A stretch of DNA of 37,310 bases from Eubacteriales bacterium (GTDB lineage Bacteria > Bacillota > Clostridia > Lachnospirales > Lachnospiraceae). How positions within the stretch are numbered: the stretch's first letter is position 1; each line of letters opens with the position of its first letter. Location: NCBI GenBank assembly GCA_030524175.1, contig JAUNHC010000048.1:1-37310 (forward strand). Reading direction: 5' to 3'. Shown here piece after piece: positions 24,693 to 32,889 of the stretch. Below the pieces are notes generated by a model that was not told where the DNA came from, did not search any database, and saw only the letters and a list, made by a program, of their open reading frames with translations. Position numbers and translations under genes: made by a program.

Positions 24693-25649
24693 ATGGAGTT
24701 TCAAATTGTAATCCCGGTGCTGATTTCTTTTGCGATCAGTGTTGTATTAGGACCAATCATCATTCCGTTTCTGAGGAAACTGAAGATGGGACAGACAGAG
24801 AGAGTAGAAGGGGTACAGTCCCATTTGAAAAAGGCTGGTACGCCTACAATGGGCGGTATGATTTTTTTAATCGCCACGGTTATTACTGCTCTGTTCTATA
24901 TTAAAGATTACCCGAAAATCATTCCGGTGCTGTTTCTGACTTTGGGATTCGGTATCATCGGCTTTTTAGATGACTATCTGAAAGTGGTGCTGAAGCGTTC
25001 AGACGGACTGCTGGCATGGCAGAAATTTCTTCTTCAGGTAGTTGTGACGGCAGTTTTTGCTTTTTATATCATTAACTATACAGATGTTTCACTGGCAATG
25101 CGCATTCCCTTCTGGAGCGGTCATTACTTAAATGCAGGGTGGCTGGCAATTCCCATACTGTTTTTGGCAGTGATCGGAACTGTGAACGGGGTGAACTTTA
25201 CAGACGGACTTGACGGGCTGGCATCCAGTGTGACCTTGATCGTTGCAGTGTTTTTCAGTGTTGTCTCAATCGGCACGAAATCAGGCATTGAGCCGATCAC
25301 CTGTGCGGTTGTGGGGGGGCTTATGGGCTTTTTGCTCTTTAATGTTTATCCTGCAAAGGTGTTTATGGGAGATACAGGCTCTCTGGCACTTGGGGGATTC
25401 GTGGCGGGAACAGCGTATATGATGCAGATGCCCTGGTTTCTTTTGATCGTTGGATTTATCTATTTGGCTGAGGTACTTTCAGTTATGATACAAGTAACAT
25501 ATTTTAAAGCCACCCATGGGAAAAGATTTTTCAAGATGGCGCCTATTCATCACCATTTTGAACTTTGCGGCTGGTCTGAGACACGGGTGGTAGCTGTATT
25601 TTCCATTGTCACTGCCATCCTGTGCCTTATTGCCCTTCTGGCATTATAA
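24693..25649 (+). CDS. mraY: Phospho-MurNAc-pentapeptide transferase MraY
   Basis: A membrane enzyme that joins phospho-MurNAc-pentapeptide to undecaprenyl phosphate to give lipid I. It has 318 residues and about ten membrane segments. Motifs: KKAGTPTMGGMIF near residue 45, GFLDDYLKV (aspartate-rich), VNGVNFTDGLDGLASS, FMGDTGSLALGG and the histidine-rich KMAPIHHHFELCGW. The ATG at 24693 gives the usual short N-terminus, and AGAGGTG sits five bases upstream. In-frame starts at 24612 and 24678 would add residues unlike the family. The usual murF/murE neighbours are missing here. Confidence 0.94.
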   Translation: MEFQIVIPVLISFAISVVLGPIIIPFLRKLKMGQTERVEGVQSHLKKAGTPTMGGMIFLIATVITALFYIKDYPKIIPVLFLTLGFGIIGFLDDYLKVVLKRSDGLLAWQKFLLQVVVTAVFAFYIINYTDVSLAMRIPFWSGHYLNAGWLAIPILFLAVIGTVNGVNFTDGLDGLASSVTLIVAVFFSVVSIGTKSGIEPITCAVVGGLMGFLLFNVYPAKVFMGDTGSLALGGFVAGTAYMMQMPWFLLIVGFIYLAEVLSVMIQVTYFKATHGKRFFKMAPIHHHFELCGWSETRVVAVFSIVTAILCLIALLAL

Positions 25650-25661
25650 GGAGGTAAGGTT

Positions 25662-27017
25662 ATGGAGTTAAAAGGAAAAAAGGTCCTGGTATTCGGCTCC
25701 GGAAAGAGCGGTATCGGTGCTGCCGACCTGCTTGGAGCAGTTGGTGCCCATCCTGTTATTTACGATGGCAACAGTGAGACTGACAAAGAGGCAGTGGTAC
25801 ATAAAACCGATGGGACTTACGGCTTAGAAGTATATACAGGAGAACTTCCGTCAGAGGTGCAGAAGAGCCTGGATTTAGTGGTGCTAAGTCCGGGAGTGCC
25901 CACGGACCTTCCCCTGGTAAAGAGTTTTTATGAACAGGGACTTCCTGTCTGGGGAGAAGTGGAGCTGGCTTACCGCACAGGTAAGGGGCAGGTTCTTGCC
26001 ATCACAGGAACCAATGGCAAAACAACAACAACAGCCCTTCTGGGCAAAATTATGAAAGACGCCCGGGATTCCGTTTTTGTAGTGGGAAACATCGGAACGC
26101 CCTACACTTCCAAAGCCCTGGAAATGAAGGAGGATACAGTCACCGTGGCGGAGATCAGCAGCTTTCAGCTGGAGACGATCGAACAATTTGCTCCCAGGGT
26201 GAGTGCGATCCTGAATATCACAGAGGATCATTTGAACCGTCATCATACAATGGAAGAATACATACGTGTGAAGGAACTGATCACAAAGAATCAGGGGCCG
26301 GAGGATACCTGTGTACTCAACTATGAAGATGAAACCCTGAGGGAATTTGGAAAAAATGTGGTCTCTAAGGTAGTATATTTCTCAAGTGTACGAAAGCTTG
26401 ACCAGGGAATTTACCTGGACGGGGACAATATTGTGCTGAAGACAGAGGAGGAAGAGATTCCGGTGGTAAACACAAGGGATCTGAAACTTCTGGGACAGCA
26501 CAATTATGAGAATATTATGGCGGCAGTGGCTATGGCCTATCATGCCGGAGTGGACATGGAGAGTATCCGCAGAAGTATCTGCGAATTTACTGCTGTGGAG
26601 CACAGGATCGAATATGTCACTGAGAAGAACGGTGTTGTATACTATAATGACTCAAAAGGGACAAATCCTGATGCAGCTATCAAAGGGATCCAGGCCATGA
26701 TCCGTCCCACCCTTCTGATCGGCGGAGGATATGACAAGGAGTCAAGCTATGACCAGTGGATTGAGGCTTTTGACGGAAAAGTCCGCTGTCTGGTGCTCAT
26801 AGGACAGACAAAGGAAAAGATTAAAGCAGCGGCAGAGCGTCACGGTTTCACGGATATTATTCTCTGTGAAGATCTTAAGGAGGCTGTAAAGGTTTGTGCG
26901 GCCAAAGCTAACCCGGGAGATGCAGTGCTTCTCTCACCAGCCTGTGCAAGCTGGGGACAGTTTGACAACTATGAACAGCGGGGAGATAAGTTCAAGGAAT
27001 ATGTAAGAAATTTATAA
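25662..27017 (+). CDS. murD: UDP-MurNAc-L-Ala:D-Glu ligase MurD
   Basis: A cytoplasmic ATP-dependent ligase that adds D-glutamate to UDP-MurNAc-L-alanine. It has 451 residues. The N-terminal Rossmann domain starts KKVLVFGSGKSGIGAADLL. The ATP loop is AITGTNGKTTTTALL (about 112-126). AEISSFQLE, ILNITEDHLNRH and HRIEYV are followed by YNDSKGTNPDAA in the linker to the third domain, and LLSPACASWGQFDNYEQRG is close to the C-terminus. AAGGAGGTAAG precedes the start. It ends just before a terminator. Confidence 0.95.
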   Translation: MELKGKKVLVFGSGKSGIGAADLLGAVGAHPVIYDGNSETDKEAVVHKTDGTYGLEVYTGELPSEVQKSLDLVVLSPGVPTDLPLVKSFYEQGLPVWGEVELAYRTGKGQVLAITGTNGKTTTTALLGKIMKDARDSVFVVGNIGTPYTSKALEMKEDTVTVAEISSFQLETIEQFAPRVSAILNITEDHLNRHHTMEEYIRVKELITKNQGPEDTCVLNYEDETLREFGKNVVSKVVYFSSVRKLDQGIYLDGDNIVLKTEEEEIPVVNTRDLKLLGQHNYENIMAAVAMAYHAGVDMESIRRSICEFTAVEHRIEYVTEKNGVVYYNDSKGTNPDAAIKGIQAMIRPTLLIGGGYDKESSYDQWIEAFDGKVRCLVLIGQTKEKIKAAAERHGFTDIILCEDLKEAVKVCAAKANPGDAVLLSPACASWGQFDNYEQRGDKFKEYVRNL

Positions 27018-27026
27018 TGAGATTTC

Positions 27027-27054
27027 AGGGACTGCCGGCAGGCAGTCTCTTTTT
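27027..27054 (+). terminator. Intrinsic terminator between murD and ftsW
   Basis: A 10-bp stem, AGGGACTGCC (27027-27036) with GGCAGTCTCT (27041-27050, one G-T pair), loop GGCA, then a five-T run to 27054. It should reduce read-through from murD into ftsW. The remaining gap holds a palindrome ACAAATTTGT (27077-27086) flanked by GCAAA and TTGC, possibly an operator, but no promoter I trust. Confidence 0.8.
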
Positions 27055-27158
27055 CGGCTGCAATGGAGATGCAAAAACAAATTTGTTTGCAAAACCACGC
27101 ATAGATCATATCTCAGGATTCATATTTATAGATGATGATATATTCCGGAGGCATGGCC

Positions 27159-28274
27159 ATGTCGGTGGATGAAAAAAAGCAGATTTCGAAAATAGATATG
27201 ACCTTACTGGTGCTGGTACTGCTGCTTGTGGTATTCGGCCTGGTTATGCTGTTCAGTACCAGTGAATATAACGGCAGAGTGCGTTTCCACGACTCTGCCT
27301 ATTATTTTAAAAAGCAGCTGTTTGCCACGGCCTTGGGATTGATGGCCATGTATCTTGTTTCACGTATGGATTACCGCTTTTTTACAAGGCTGGCTCCGGC
27401 TGCATACCTTTTAGCCATGGGACTTTCCACAGCAGTTCTTCTGTTTGGGCAGGAAATTAACGGTTCCAAAAGATGGCTGAATCTGGGGCCTTTGTCTTTC
27501 CAGCCTTCGGAATTTGCGAAAGTGGCAGTCATTCTTTTTCTGGCCTGGCAGATCGACAAATCCCGGAAAGACACGTCAGGCTTCTGGTTTATGTGCCGTA
27601 CCATGCTCACGCTGCTGCCGATCGTGGGTCTGGTGGGCTCTAATAACCTGAGTACAGCTATCATTATTCTGGGGATCGGCGTAATACTTATTTTTGTGTC
27701 AAACCCTAAATATATGCAGTTTATAGGGCTTGGTTCTGCAGGCATTGCTTTTGTGGCTGTCTTTTTGGCTGCGGAGAGCTACCGTCTGGAGCGTCTGGCC
27801 ATCTGGAGGAATCCGGAGAAATATGAGAAAGGTTTTCAGACCATACAGGGCTTGTATGCCATTGGCAGCGGAGGGCTTTTCGGAAGGGGGCTTGGGAGCA
27901 GTCTCCAGAAGCTGGGATTCGTACCTGAGGCCCAGAATGATATGATTTTCTCCATTATATGTGAGGAGCTGGGACTGGTGGGGGCGGCTGTGCTTATCAT
28001 TATTTTCGGGCTTCTTATGTGGCGGCTTTGTGTCATATCCATGCACAGCCGTGACCTTCAGGGAACTCTTATTTGTGCCGGTATCATGGGGCATATGGCA
28101 ATCCAGGTGATCCTTAATATTGCTGTTGTGACAAATACGATCCCAAATACAGGCATCACCTTGCCCTTTGTAAGTTACGGCGGAACATCGGTTGTTTTTC
28201 TTTTAGGGGAAATGGGGCTGGCCCTGAGCGTAAGCAGTCACACAAGGGCGCCCTCTGCATACAATAAAAAGTAA
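27159..28274 (+). CDS. ftsW: SEDS peptidoglycan polymerase FtsW (SpoVE-like)
   Basis: A membrane glycosyltransferase of the SEDS family that polymerises lipid II at the septum with its class B PBP partner. It has 371 residues and ten or so membrane segments. Motifs: GLVMLFSTSEY in the first segment, GSKRWLNLGPLSFQPSEFAK with the catalytic-region residues, NLSTAIIILG, SLQKLGFVPEAQNDMIFS and the C-terminal TLPFVSYGGTS. The ATG at 27159 was chosen because GGAGG (27147-27151) lies seven bases upstream. ATGs at 27132 and 27153 are worse placed. FtsW and sporulation SpoVE cannot be told apart by sequence reading alone. Confidence 0.92.
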   Translation: MSVDEKKQISKIDMTLLVLVLLLVVFGLVMLFSTSEYNGRVRFHDSAYYFKKQLFATALGLMAMYLVSRMDYRFFTRLAPAAYLLAMGLSTAVLLFGQEINGSKRWLNLGPLSFQPSEFAKVAVILFLAWQIDKSRKDTSGFWFMCRTMLTLLPIVGLVGSNNLSTAIIILGIGVILIFVSNPKYMQFIGLGSAGIAFVAVFLAAESYRLERLAIWRNPEKYEKGFQTIQGLYAIGSGGLFGRGLGSSLQKLGFVPEAQNDMIFSIICEELGLVGAAVLIIIFGLLMWRLCVISMHSRDLQGTLICAGIMGHMAIQVILNIAVVTNTIPNTGITLPFVSYGGTSVVFLLGEMGLALSVSSHTRAPSAYNKK

Positions 28275-28297
28275 GAGGCCCTTTAGGAGTGAAAGGC

Positions 28298-29599
28298 TTG
28301 AGAGACATTCGCATTGTAGGTGGAAGGCCCCTTCACGGGAGCATTTCCATACAAGGCTCCAAAAATGCCGCACTGCCCATGATGGCAGCATCGCTTTTGC
28401 ACAGGGGAGTCAGCGTTCTTAAGGGCTGTCCCAGGATTGCAGATGTTTTTTGTATGGAGGAAATTCTCCGGGAACTGGGTGCGGTGACCTGGTGGGAGGA
28501 CCATGATTTATATATGGATTGCACGTTGGCGGATAAAACGGAAATCTCGGGCATTTATACGGGAAAAATGCGTTCATCAGTCATACTTTTGGGCGCAATG
28601 CTTGGAAGAAGCAGAAAAGGCAGACTGGGTTATCCCGGAGGCTGTGTGATCGGGGAGCGTCCTATTGATCTGCATCTCTATGCCTTACGGCAGCTGGGTG
28701 CAGATATTGAGGAAGGACCCTTTCTTATTTCCGCATCCTGTGACAGGCTGACGGGCGGGGAAATATCCTTTGCCAAATGCAGCGTGGGCGCAACAGAACA
28801 GGGAATCCTGGCTGCCGTGCTGGCCAGGGGGGATACTTGCCTTAAGAACTGTGCCAGGGAGCCGGAGATCCAGTGGCTTTGCCGCTATCTCAGGACTATG
28901 GGGGCGTGCATTGAGGGAGAGGGAAGTGACTGCATCAGGATCACGGGTGTGGAAGGACTGGAACACGGAGAGATGGAGGTGCCGCCGGACCGTATTGTGG
29001 CAGGAACTTATATTTGTGCGGCAGCTGCCACACGCGGAACGATCATCATTGAAAATCCGCCGGTGGATGAATTGGATGCCTTCCTGGAAGTATATCGGAA
29101 AATGGGTGGACAATATAAACTAAAGAGTGGTAAACTAATAGCTGACAGCAGCGGTATAGGTTATCCGCTTTCGTTTCTGGAAACAGAGGTGTATCCTGGT
29201 TTTCCCACAGATTTACAGTCCCCTGTAATGGCTGTATTGACTACCATTTCCGGGGAAAGCTATATCCGGGAGCAGATATTTGAGGACCGTTACAAGGCTG
29301 CTGTTGAATTGAACCGCATGGGTGCTGATATTACGGTGGAAGGCCGTGATGCCAGGATTATAGGCGGCAGTTCTCTGCGGGGGTGTACTGTGACGGCACA
29401 GGAACTGCGGGGAGGTGCGGCCCTTGTGCTGGCGGCTTTGGCGGCTGAGGGAGTTACCCGTGTGCAGGGATATCAGTATATCCGCCGGGGCTATGAGCAC
29501 ATTTGCGAAGACTTGAATACTTTAGGCGGTATGTTAGAAAAGGACACAGGAATCAGACTATATGAGAGCATCCAATTACCGAAAAAACTTATTAATTAA
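28298..29599 (+). CDS. murA: UDP-GlcNAc 1-carboxyvinyltransferase MurA
   Basis: Transfers enolpyruvate from PEP to UDP-GlcNAc, the first committed step of peptidoglycan synthesis. It has 433 residues. The TTG at 28298 is preferred: AGGAG (28285-28289) is eight bases upstream, and the numbering then gives Lys22-Asn23 in GSKNAALP and catalytic Cys116 in GGCVIGERPIDLH, almost exactly the E. coli positions (22-23 and 115). A GTG at 28289 would add three residues. Other motifs: EVYPGFPTDLQSPVMA and ELRGGAALVLAALAA. It lies between ftsW and ftsQ, where murG and other mur genes are common. The cysteine predicts fosfomycin sensitivity of this copy. Confidence 0.92.
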   Translation: MRDIRIVGGRPLHGSISIQGSKNAALPMMAASLLHRGVSVLKGCPRIADVFCMEEILRELGAVTWWEDHDLYMDCTLADKTEISGIYTGKMRSSVILLGAMLGRSRKGRLGYPGGCVIGERPIDLHLYALRQLGADIEEGPFLISASCDRLTGGEISFAKCSVGATEQGILAAVLARGDTCLKNCAREPEIQWLCRYLRTMGACIEGEGSDCIRITGVEGLEHGEMEVPPDRIVAGTYICAAAATRGTIIIENPPVDELDAFLEVYRKMGGQYKLKSGKLIADSSGIGYPLSFLETEVYPGFPTDLQSPVMAVLTTISGESYIREQIFEDRYKAAVELNRMGADITVEGRDARIIGGSSLRGCTVTAQELRGGAALVLAALAAEGVTRVQGYQYIRRGYEHICEDLNTLGGMLEKDTGIRLYESIQLPKKLIN

Positions 29600-30836
29600 T
29601 AAAAACACTTGGAAATTTATCTGGGGCGGCCTGGCGGCAGTGATCGTGGCAGGAGTAATCTTCTTTTTTACCTATTATAAGGTAGATTCCGTGGAAGTGA
29701 TGGGCAGCAGCCATTACAGTGAGGAAGAAGTAAAGGAGATGATCCTGCGGGGGCCCTTGGCCTCCAATTCTGTCCTGGCTCCTTTGCTGTACAGTAAAAA
29801 TTCATCGGAAGGCATTCCCTTTGTTGATGGATTTTCAGTGACACAGATCAACAGAAGCACCATATGCATCAGTGTAAAGGAGAAGAAGCCGGTAGGCTGC
29901 ATCCCGTATCTTGACAGCTTTGTATATTTTGACCGGAACGGAATATTTATTGAAGGTTCCAAAACCAGGGATGAGTCGGTTCCCTATTTTGACGGAATAC
30001 AGGTCAACCATGTCATAATGAATGAAAAACTGCCCATCAAGGGGACTACAGTTCTCAATACGGCAGTGGCGCTTTCCACTATATTCCAGAAGAATCAGAT
30101 GATACCTGACCACATCCAGTTTGATGACAATTACCAGATAAGCCTTCTGTACGGGGATATCACTGTGCTTCTTGGCAAGGACAAGTATCTGGAGGACAAA
30201 ATGACACGTGTTCTGGCCATTCTTCCCATGCTTACAGGGGAGAAGGGAATCCTGCATCTTGAGAACATTTCGGAAAACTCCACAAACATTAACTTTGAAC
30301 GTGAAGTATCAGAGGTGACGGCAGAGACCTGGACAGGCGGTTACGATGAAAACGGAGAATTCACCGGGGATGGTGAATATGACGAAAACGGCCGGCATGT
30401 AGGCCCCAAGCCAAAGACAGAGCTGGATTATGCACTGGAAAATTGGGTGGGAGGCTACGATGAGGAAGGTGACTATACCGGTGCAGGAGAGTATGATTCC
30501 GCCGGAAATTATGTAGGTCCCGCACCTACACAGGAGACTCTGGATGCAAACGGCGACTGGAAAGGCGGCTATGAAGAAGACGGAACCTACACAGGAACAG
30601 GCCTATATGACAGAGAAGGAAACTATGCAGGGGAAAAGCCCGGCGGTGAGGTGAGCGGAGAAGGCCAGCCTGAAGGTGAAGATGCCGATGATCCCCAAAG
30701 TGAGGATTCCTGGGAAAATCAGGAAAACAGCGGTGAGGAATACGGAGGCTATGAGGAAGAAGATGGAAACTATGATGCTGAAGGCAATGGTTACACCCCT
30801 GAAGATTCCTATGAAAGCCAGGACGACAGCTATTAA
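29562..30836 (+). CDS. ftsQ: Cell division protein FtsQ/DivIB with triple repeat tail
   Basis: A bitopic membrane protein that scaffolds the FtsL/FtsB complex at the septum. It has 424 residues. Short cytoplasmic N-terminus, membrane segment about 18-38 (FIWGGLAAVIVAGVIFFFTYY), then a POTRA domain (about 40-115, starting VDSVEVMGSSHYSEEEV) and a beta domain (about 115-255). From residue 257 the protein continues with three 38-residue repeats whose tryptophans fall at 257, 295 and 333, then an E/G/D/Y-rich tail to the end. Bacillus DivIB is about 263 residues, so roughly 165 residues are extra. The start overlaps murA by 38 bases with no strong ribosome site, which suggests translational coupling. 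Confidence 0.88.
   Translation: MRASNYRKNLLINKNTWKFIWGGLAAVIVAGVIFFFTYYKVDSVEVMGSSHYSEEEVKEMILRGPLASNSVLAPLLYSKNSSEGIPFVDGFSVTQINRSTICISVKEKKPVGCIPYLDSFVYFDRNGIFIEGSKTRDESVPYFDGIQVNHVIMNEKLPIKGTTVLNTAVALSTIFQKNQMIPDHIQFDDNYQISLLYGDITVLLGKDKYLEDKMTRVLAILPMLTGEKGILHLENISENSTNINFEREVSEVTAETWTGGYDENGEFTGDGEYDENGRHVGPKPKTELDYALENWVGGYDEEGDYTGAGEYDSAGNYVGPAPTQETLDANGDWKGGYEEDGTYTGTGLYDREGNYAGEKPGGEVSGEGQPEGEDADDPQSEDSWENQENSGEEYGGYEEEDGNYDAEGNGYTPEDSYESQDDSY
30330..30641 (+). repeat. Three 114-bp repeats in ftsQ
   Basis: Units start at 30330, 30444 and 30558, exactly 114 bases apart. Each encodes a core of about 28 residues: W-x-G-G-Y-[DE]-E-x-G-x-[FY]-T-G-x-G-x-Y-D-x-x-G-x-x-x-G-x-x-P. Examples are GGYDENGEFTGDGEYDENG and GGYDEEGDYTGAGEYDSAG. 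The pattern faintly recalls MORN repeats, but I do not assign it to that family. Confidence 0.9.
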
Positions 30837-30891
30837 TATCACGAATATGACGAAATTTAGTGAAAAAAGTATAAAAAAACAAAATTAGTAG

Positions 30892-30920
30892 TTGATTAAT
30901 TCTCGAAAAAAATATATGAT
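30892..30920 (+). promoter_or_regulatory. ftsZ promoter
   Basis: TTGATT (30892-30897), 17 bases, TATGAT (30915-30920, five of six matches) in a very AT-rich gap. Transcription would start near 30927, about 63 bases before ftsZ. It gives ftsZ its own promoter, independent of the upstream division genes. No terminator is seen after ftsQ, so read-through is also likely. Confidence 0.6.
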
Positions 30921-30974
30921 ATATCTATATGTAGCTTGATATAAATACACTGAAGTTGGATATCAGGTAGAAAT

Positions 30975-30982
30975 AAAGGAGG
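30975..30982 (+). promoter_or_regulatory. Strong ribosome site that fixes the ftsZ TTG start
   Basis: AAAGGAGG lies seven bases before TTG at 30990. The first in-frame ATG (31002) is 19 bases away, too far. This supports initiation at TTG. Confidence 0.85.
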
Positions 30983-30989
30983 AAGTACA

Positions 30990-32150
30990 TTGTTAGAGAT
31001 TATGACAAATGAGGCTGAGTCATCTGCGAAGATAATTGTCATTGGCGTAGGTGGAGCCGGAAATAATGCAGTAAACAGAATGGTGGAAGAAGCCATTGGC
31101 GGAGTAGAGTTTGTAGGTGTCAACACTGATAAGCAGGCTTTGACTCTGTGTAAAGCTCCGACTGTACTTCAGATTGGTGAAAAAATAACCAAAGGCCTTG
31201 GTGCGGGGGCACAGCCCGAAGTTGGACAGAAGGCTGCTGAGGAGAGCATAGAGGAAGTAAAACAGTTGATAGAAGGCGCAGATATGGTATTCGTCACTTG
31301 TGGAATGGGCGGCGGAACCGGAACCGGTGCCGCACCTGTAATCGCAGCAGCTGCGAAAGAGATGGGTATCCTTACTGTCGGTGTTGTTACCAAGCCTTTC
31401 CGTTTTGAAGCAAAAACCCGTATGAACAATGCCCTTGCAGGGATTGAAAATCTGAAGAAATCGGTGGATACATTAATTGTGATCCCCAATGATAAATTAC
31501 TGGAAATCGTTGACCGCCGGACAACAATGCCCGAGGCTTTAAGAAAAGCAGATGAAGTTCTGCAGCAGGCAGTACAGGGTATCACAGACCTGATCAACCT
31601 GCCGGCACTGATCAACCTTGACTTTGCAGACGTACAGACTGTGATGACGGACAAGGGTATCGCCCATATCGGAATCGGCGAAGCAAGAGGGGACGACAAG
31701 GCTATGGAAGCTGTTCAGCAGGCTGTATCCTCACCGCTTCTGGAAACTACGATCAAAGGTGCAACACACGTTATCATCAATATTTCCGGAGATATCTCAC
31801 TCATGGATGCCAACGATGCGGCCAGCTATGTTCAGGAACTTACTGGAGAAGATGCAAACATTATCTTTGGTGCTATGTATGATGATTCTGTTGCAGATTA
31901 TGCGAGAATCACTGTCATTGCAACAGGACTTACAGATTCTGTCCAGAGCACAAGCCCCTTCGGCGGAAGAAGTACAACCTCTCCTTTCGCAGCGAAGAGA
32001 AGCAATCCGGGCGCAGGACAGACCGGCGGCGTAAATATGCCAAGCTTCAACCTTCCTACAATGAATGCAACTCCATTCACCCCGAAGGCTCCGTCCAGTA
32101 CAGTACAGAAGAAAGATATCCAGATTCCGGATTTCCTGAGAAACAGATAG
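30990..32150 (+). CDS. ftsZ: Cell division tubulin homologue FtsZ
   Basis: A GTPase that polymerises into the Z ring and recruits the division machinery. It has 386 residues. GTP-binding motifs: [18 protein letters not shown] near the N-terminus and the tubulin signature [10 protein letters not shown] (about 109-118). The T7 synergy loop is [12 protein letters not shown] variable Ser/Thr/Pro-rich linker (about 320-375) leads to the conserved C-terminal tail [11 protein letters not shown], the docking site for partners such as SepF or FtsA. ftsA does not occur upstream as in many dcw clusters, so anchoring may rely on SepF or an FtsA elsewhere. The start codon is TTG. Confidence 0.97.
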   Translation: MLEIMTNEAESSAKIIVIGVGGAGNNAVNRMVEEAIGGVEFVGVNTDKQALTLCKAPTVLQIGEKITKGLGAGAQPEVGQKAAEESIEEVKQLIEGADMVFVTCGMGGGTGTGAAPVIAAAAKEMGILTVGVVTKPFRFEAKTRMNNALAGIENLKKSVDTLIVIPNDKLLEIVDRRTTMPEALRKADEVLQQAVQGITDLINLPALINLDFADVQTVMTDKGIAHIGIGEARGDDKAMEAVQQAVSSPLLETTIKGATHVIINISGDISLMDANDAASYVQELTGEDANIIFGAMYDDSVADYARITVIATGLTDSVQSTSPFGGRSTTSPFAAKRSNPGAGQTGGVNMPSFNLPTMNATPFTPKAPSSTVQKKDIQIPDFLRNR

Positions 32151-32236
32151 TTTCTTTACGTCACTAAGTGTTTTTGTCAGTCGCGCACTTGACAGATAAC
32201 ACTGACGGAAATTGGAGTATTTTGAAGGAAAATGAA

Positions 32237-32273
32237 TTGACGATACCTTCCATAAATTATACAATTAAGGTAT
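32237..32273 (+). promoter_or_regulatory. Promoter and operator-like dyad before DUF1508 gene
   Basis: TTGACG (32237-32242), 17 bases, TACAAT (32260-32265): five of six matches in each box, the best promoter in the window. An inverted repeat ATACCTT (32243-32249) and AAGGTAT (32267-32273) brackets the -10 box, well placed for repressor binding. The preceding stretch (32151-32236) has only overlapping weak dyads and no clear ftsZ terminator. Confidence 0.65.
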
Positions 32274-32294
32274 AAATTATGGGAGGTATTTTGT

Positions 32295-32669
32295 ATGGGT
32301 AAATTTATAATGAAAGCGACAAAAACAGGCTTTGTATTTGAACTGAAAGCAGGAAACGGGGAAACCATTGCCACCTCACAGGTCTATAGCACCAAGGAGT
32401 CCTGCAAAACAGGGATTGAAAGTGTGAAGGCAAATGCTGCCGCCGAAATTGAGGATCAGACTGTGGAGGGGTATGTCAGCCTGAAGCATCCTAAGTTTGA
32501 GGTATACACAGATAAGGCAGGGGAAACAAGGTTCCATCTGAAAGCCAGAAATGGGGAGATTATCGCTGTATCCCAGGCATATAAGGAGAAATCCGGGGCA
32601 CTCAAAGGAATTGACAGTGTGAGGAATAATGCGCCGGAGGCATTGGTGGAAGAAGAGAAAGAAGAATAA
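32295..32669 (+). CDS. Tandem DUF1508 (YegP-like) protein
   Basis: A small cytoplasmic protein of 124 residues built from two DUF1508 units. Unit 1 (about 3-55) contains FELKAGNGETIATSQVY and GIESVKANA. Unit 2 (about 62-118) contains FHLKARNGEIIAVSQAY and GIDSVRNNA. Each repeats the pattern F-x-L-K-A-x-N-G-E-x-I-A-x-S-Q-x-Y found in E. coli YegP. The function of the family is not known. It has its own promoter, a GGAGGT site seven bases upstream and a terminator just after, so it is a single-gene unit. Confidence 0.9.
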   Translation: MGKFIMKATKTGFVFELKAGNGETIATSQVYSTKESCKTGIESVKANAAAEIEDQTVEGYVSLKHPKFEVYTDKAGETRFHLKARNGEIIAVSQAYKEKSGALKGIDSVRNNAPEALVEEEKEE

Positions 32670-32700
32670 GGGATAAAGAATTAATAAAGAATATTTGTTG

Positions 32701-32735
32701 AAAACCGTTGCCGGAAGGCCGCGGTTTTTCTTTTT
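32701..32735 (+). terminator. Intrinsic terminator after DUF1508 gene
   Basis: AAAACCG (32701-32707) pairs with CGGTTTT (32722-32728), with an inner GCC/GGC pairing. The T-rich tail TTTTTCTTTTT runs to 32735. Confidence 0.8.
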
Positions 32736-32786
32736 CGCCAGAGTACACCGCTTTATTCTGTATGACTTTATAGGGAAATCCTGTAT

Positions 32787-32815
32787 TTTAGAGATTACTT
32801 AGAGAATACTATGAT
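32787..32815 (+). promoter_or_regulatory. Candidate promoter with tandem 11-bp repeats
   Basis: TTTAGA (32787-32792), 17 bases, TATGAT (32810-32815). Two adjacent 11-base direct repeats, TTAGAGATTAC (32788-32798) and TTAGAGAATAC (32799-32809), fill the -35 and spacer and end at the -10 box. Direct repeats at 10-11 bp spacing are typical for OmpR/PhoB-type response regulators. Which factor binds is unknown. Confidence 0.45.
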
Positions 32816-32889
32816 ATTTTTAAAGTATATTAGGGATTTTGTAGCTTTAAATATTGCAGGAGATTCAAAAGTATGGAGGAGGTTTGCTG

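Noticed and set aside
28289-28291. GTG as the murA start
   Set aside because: The AGGAG motif directly abuts or overlaps it. The TTG at 28298 has good spacing and gives E. coli-like numbering for Lys22 and the catalytic cysteine.
31002-31004. ATG as the ftsZ start
   Set aside because: It is 19 bases from the only good ribosome site. The TTG at 30990 is seven bases away and in frame.
32165-32206. Terminator for ftsZ
   Set aside because: TGTCA/TGACA and GTCAGT/ACTGAC can pair but overlap one another and have no T-run after them.
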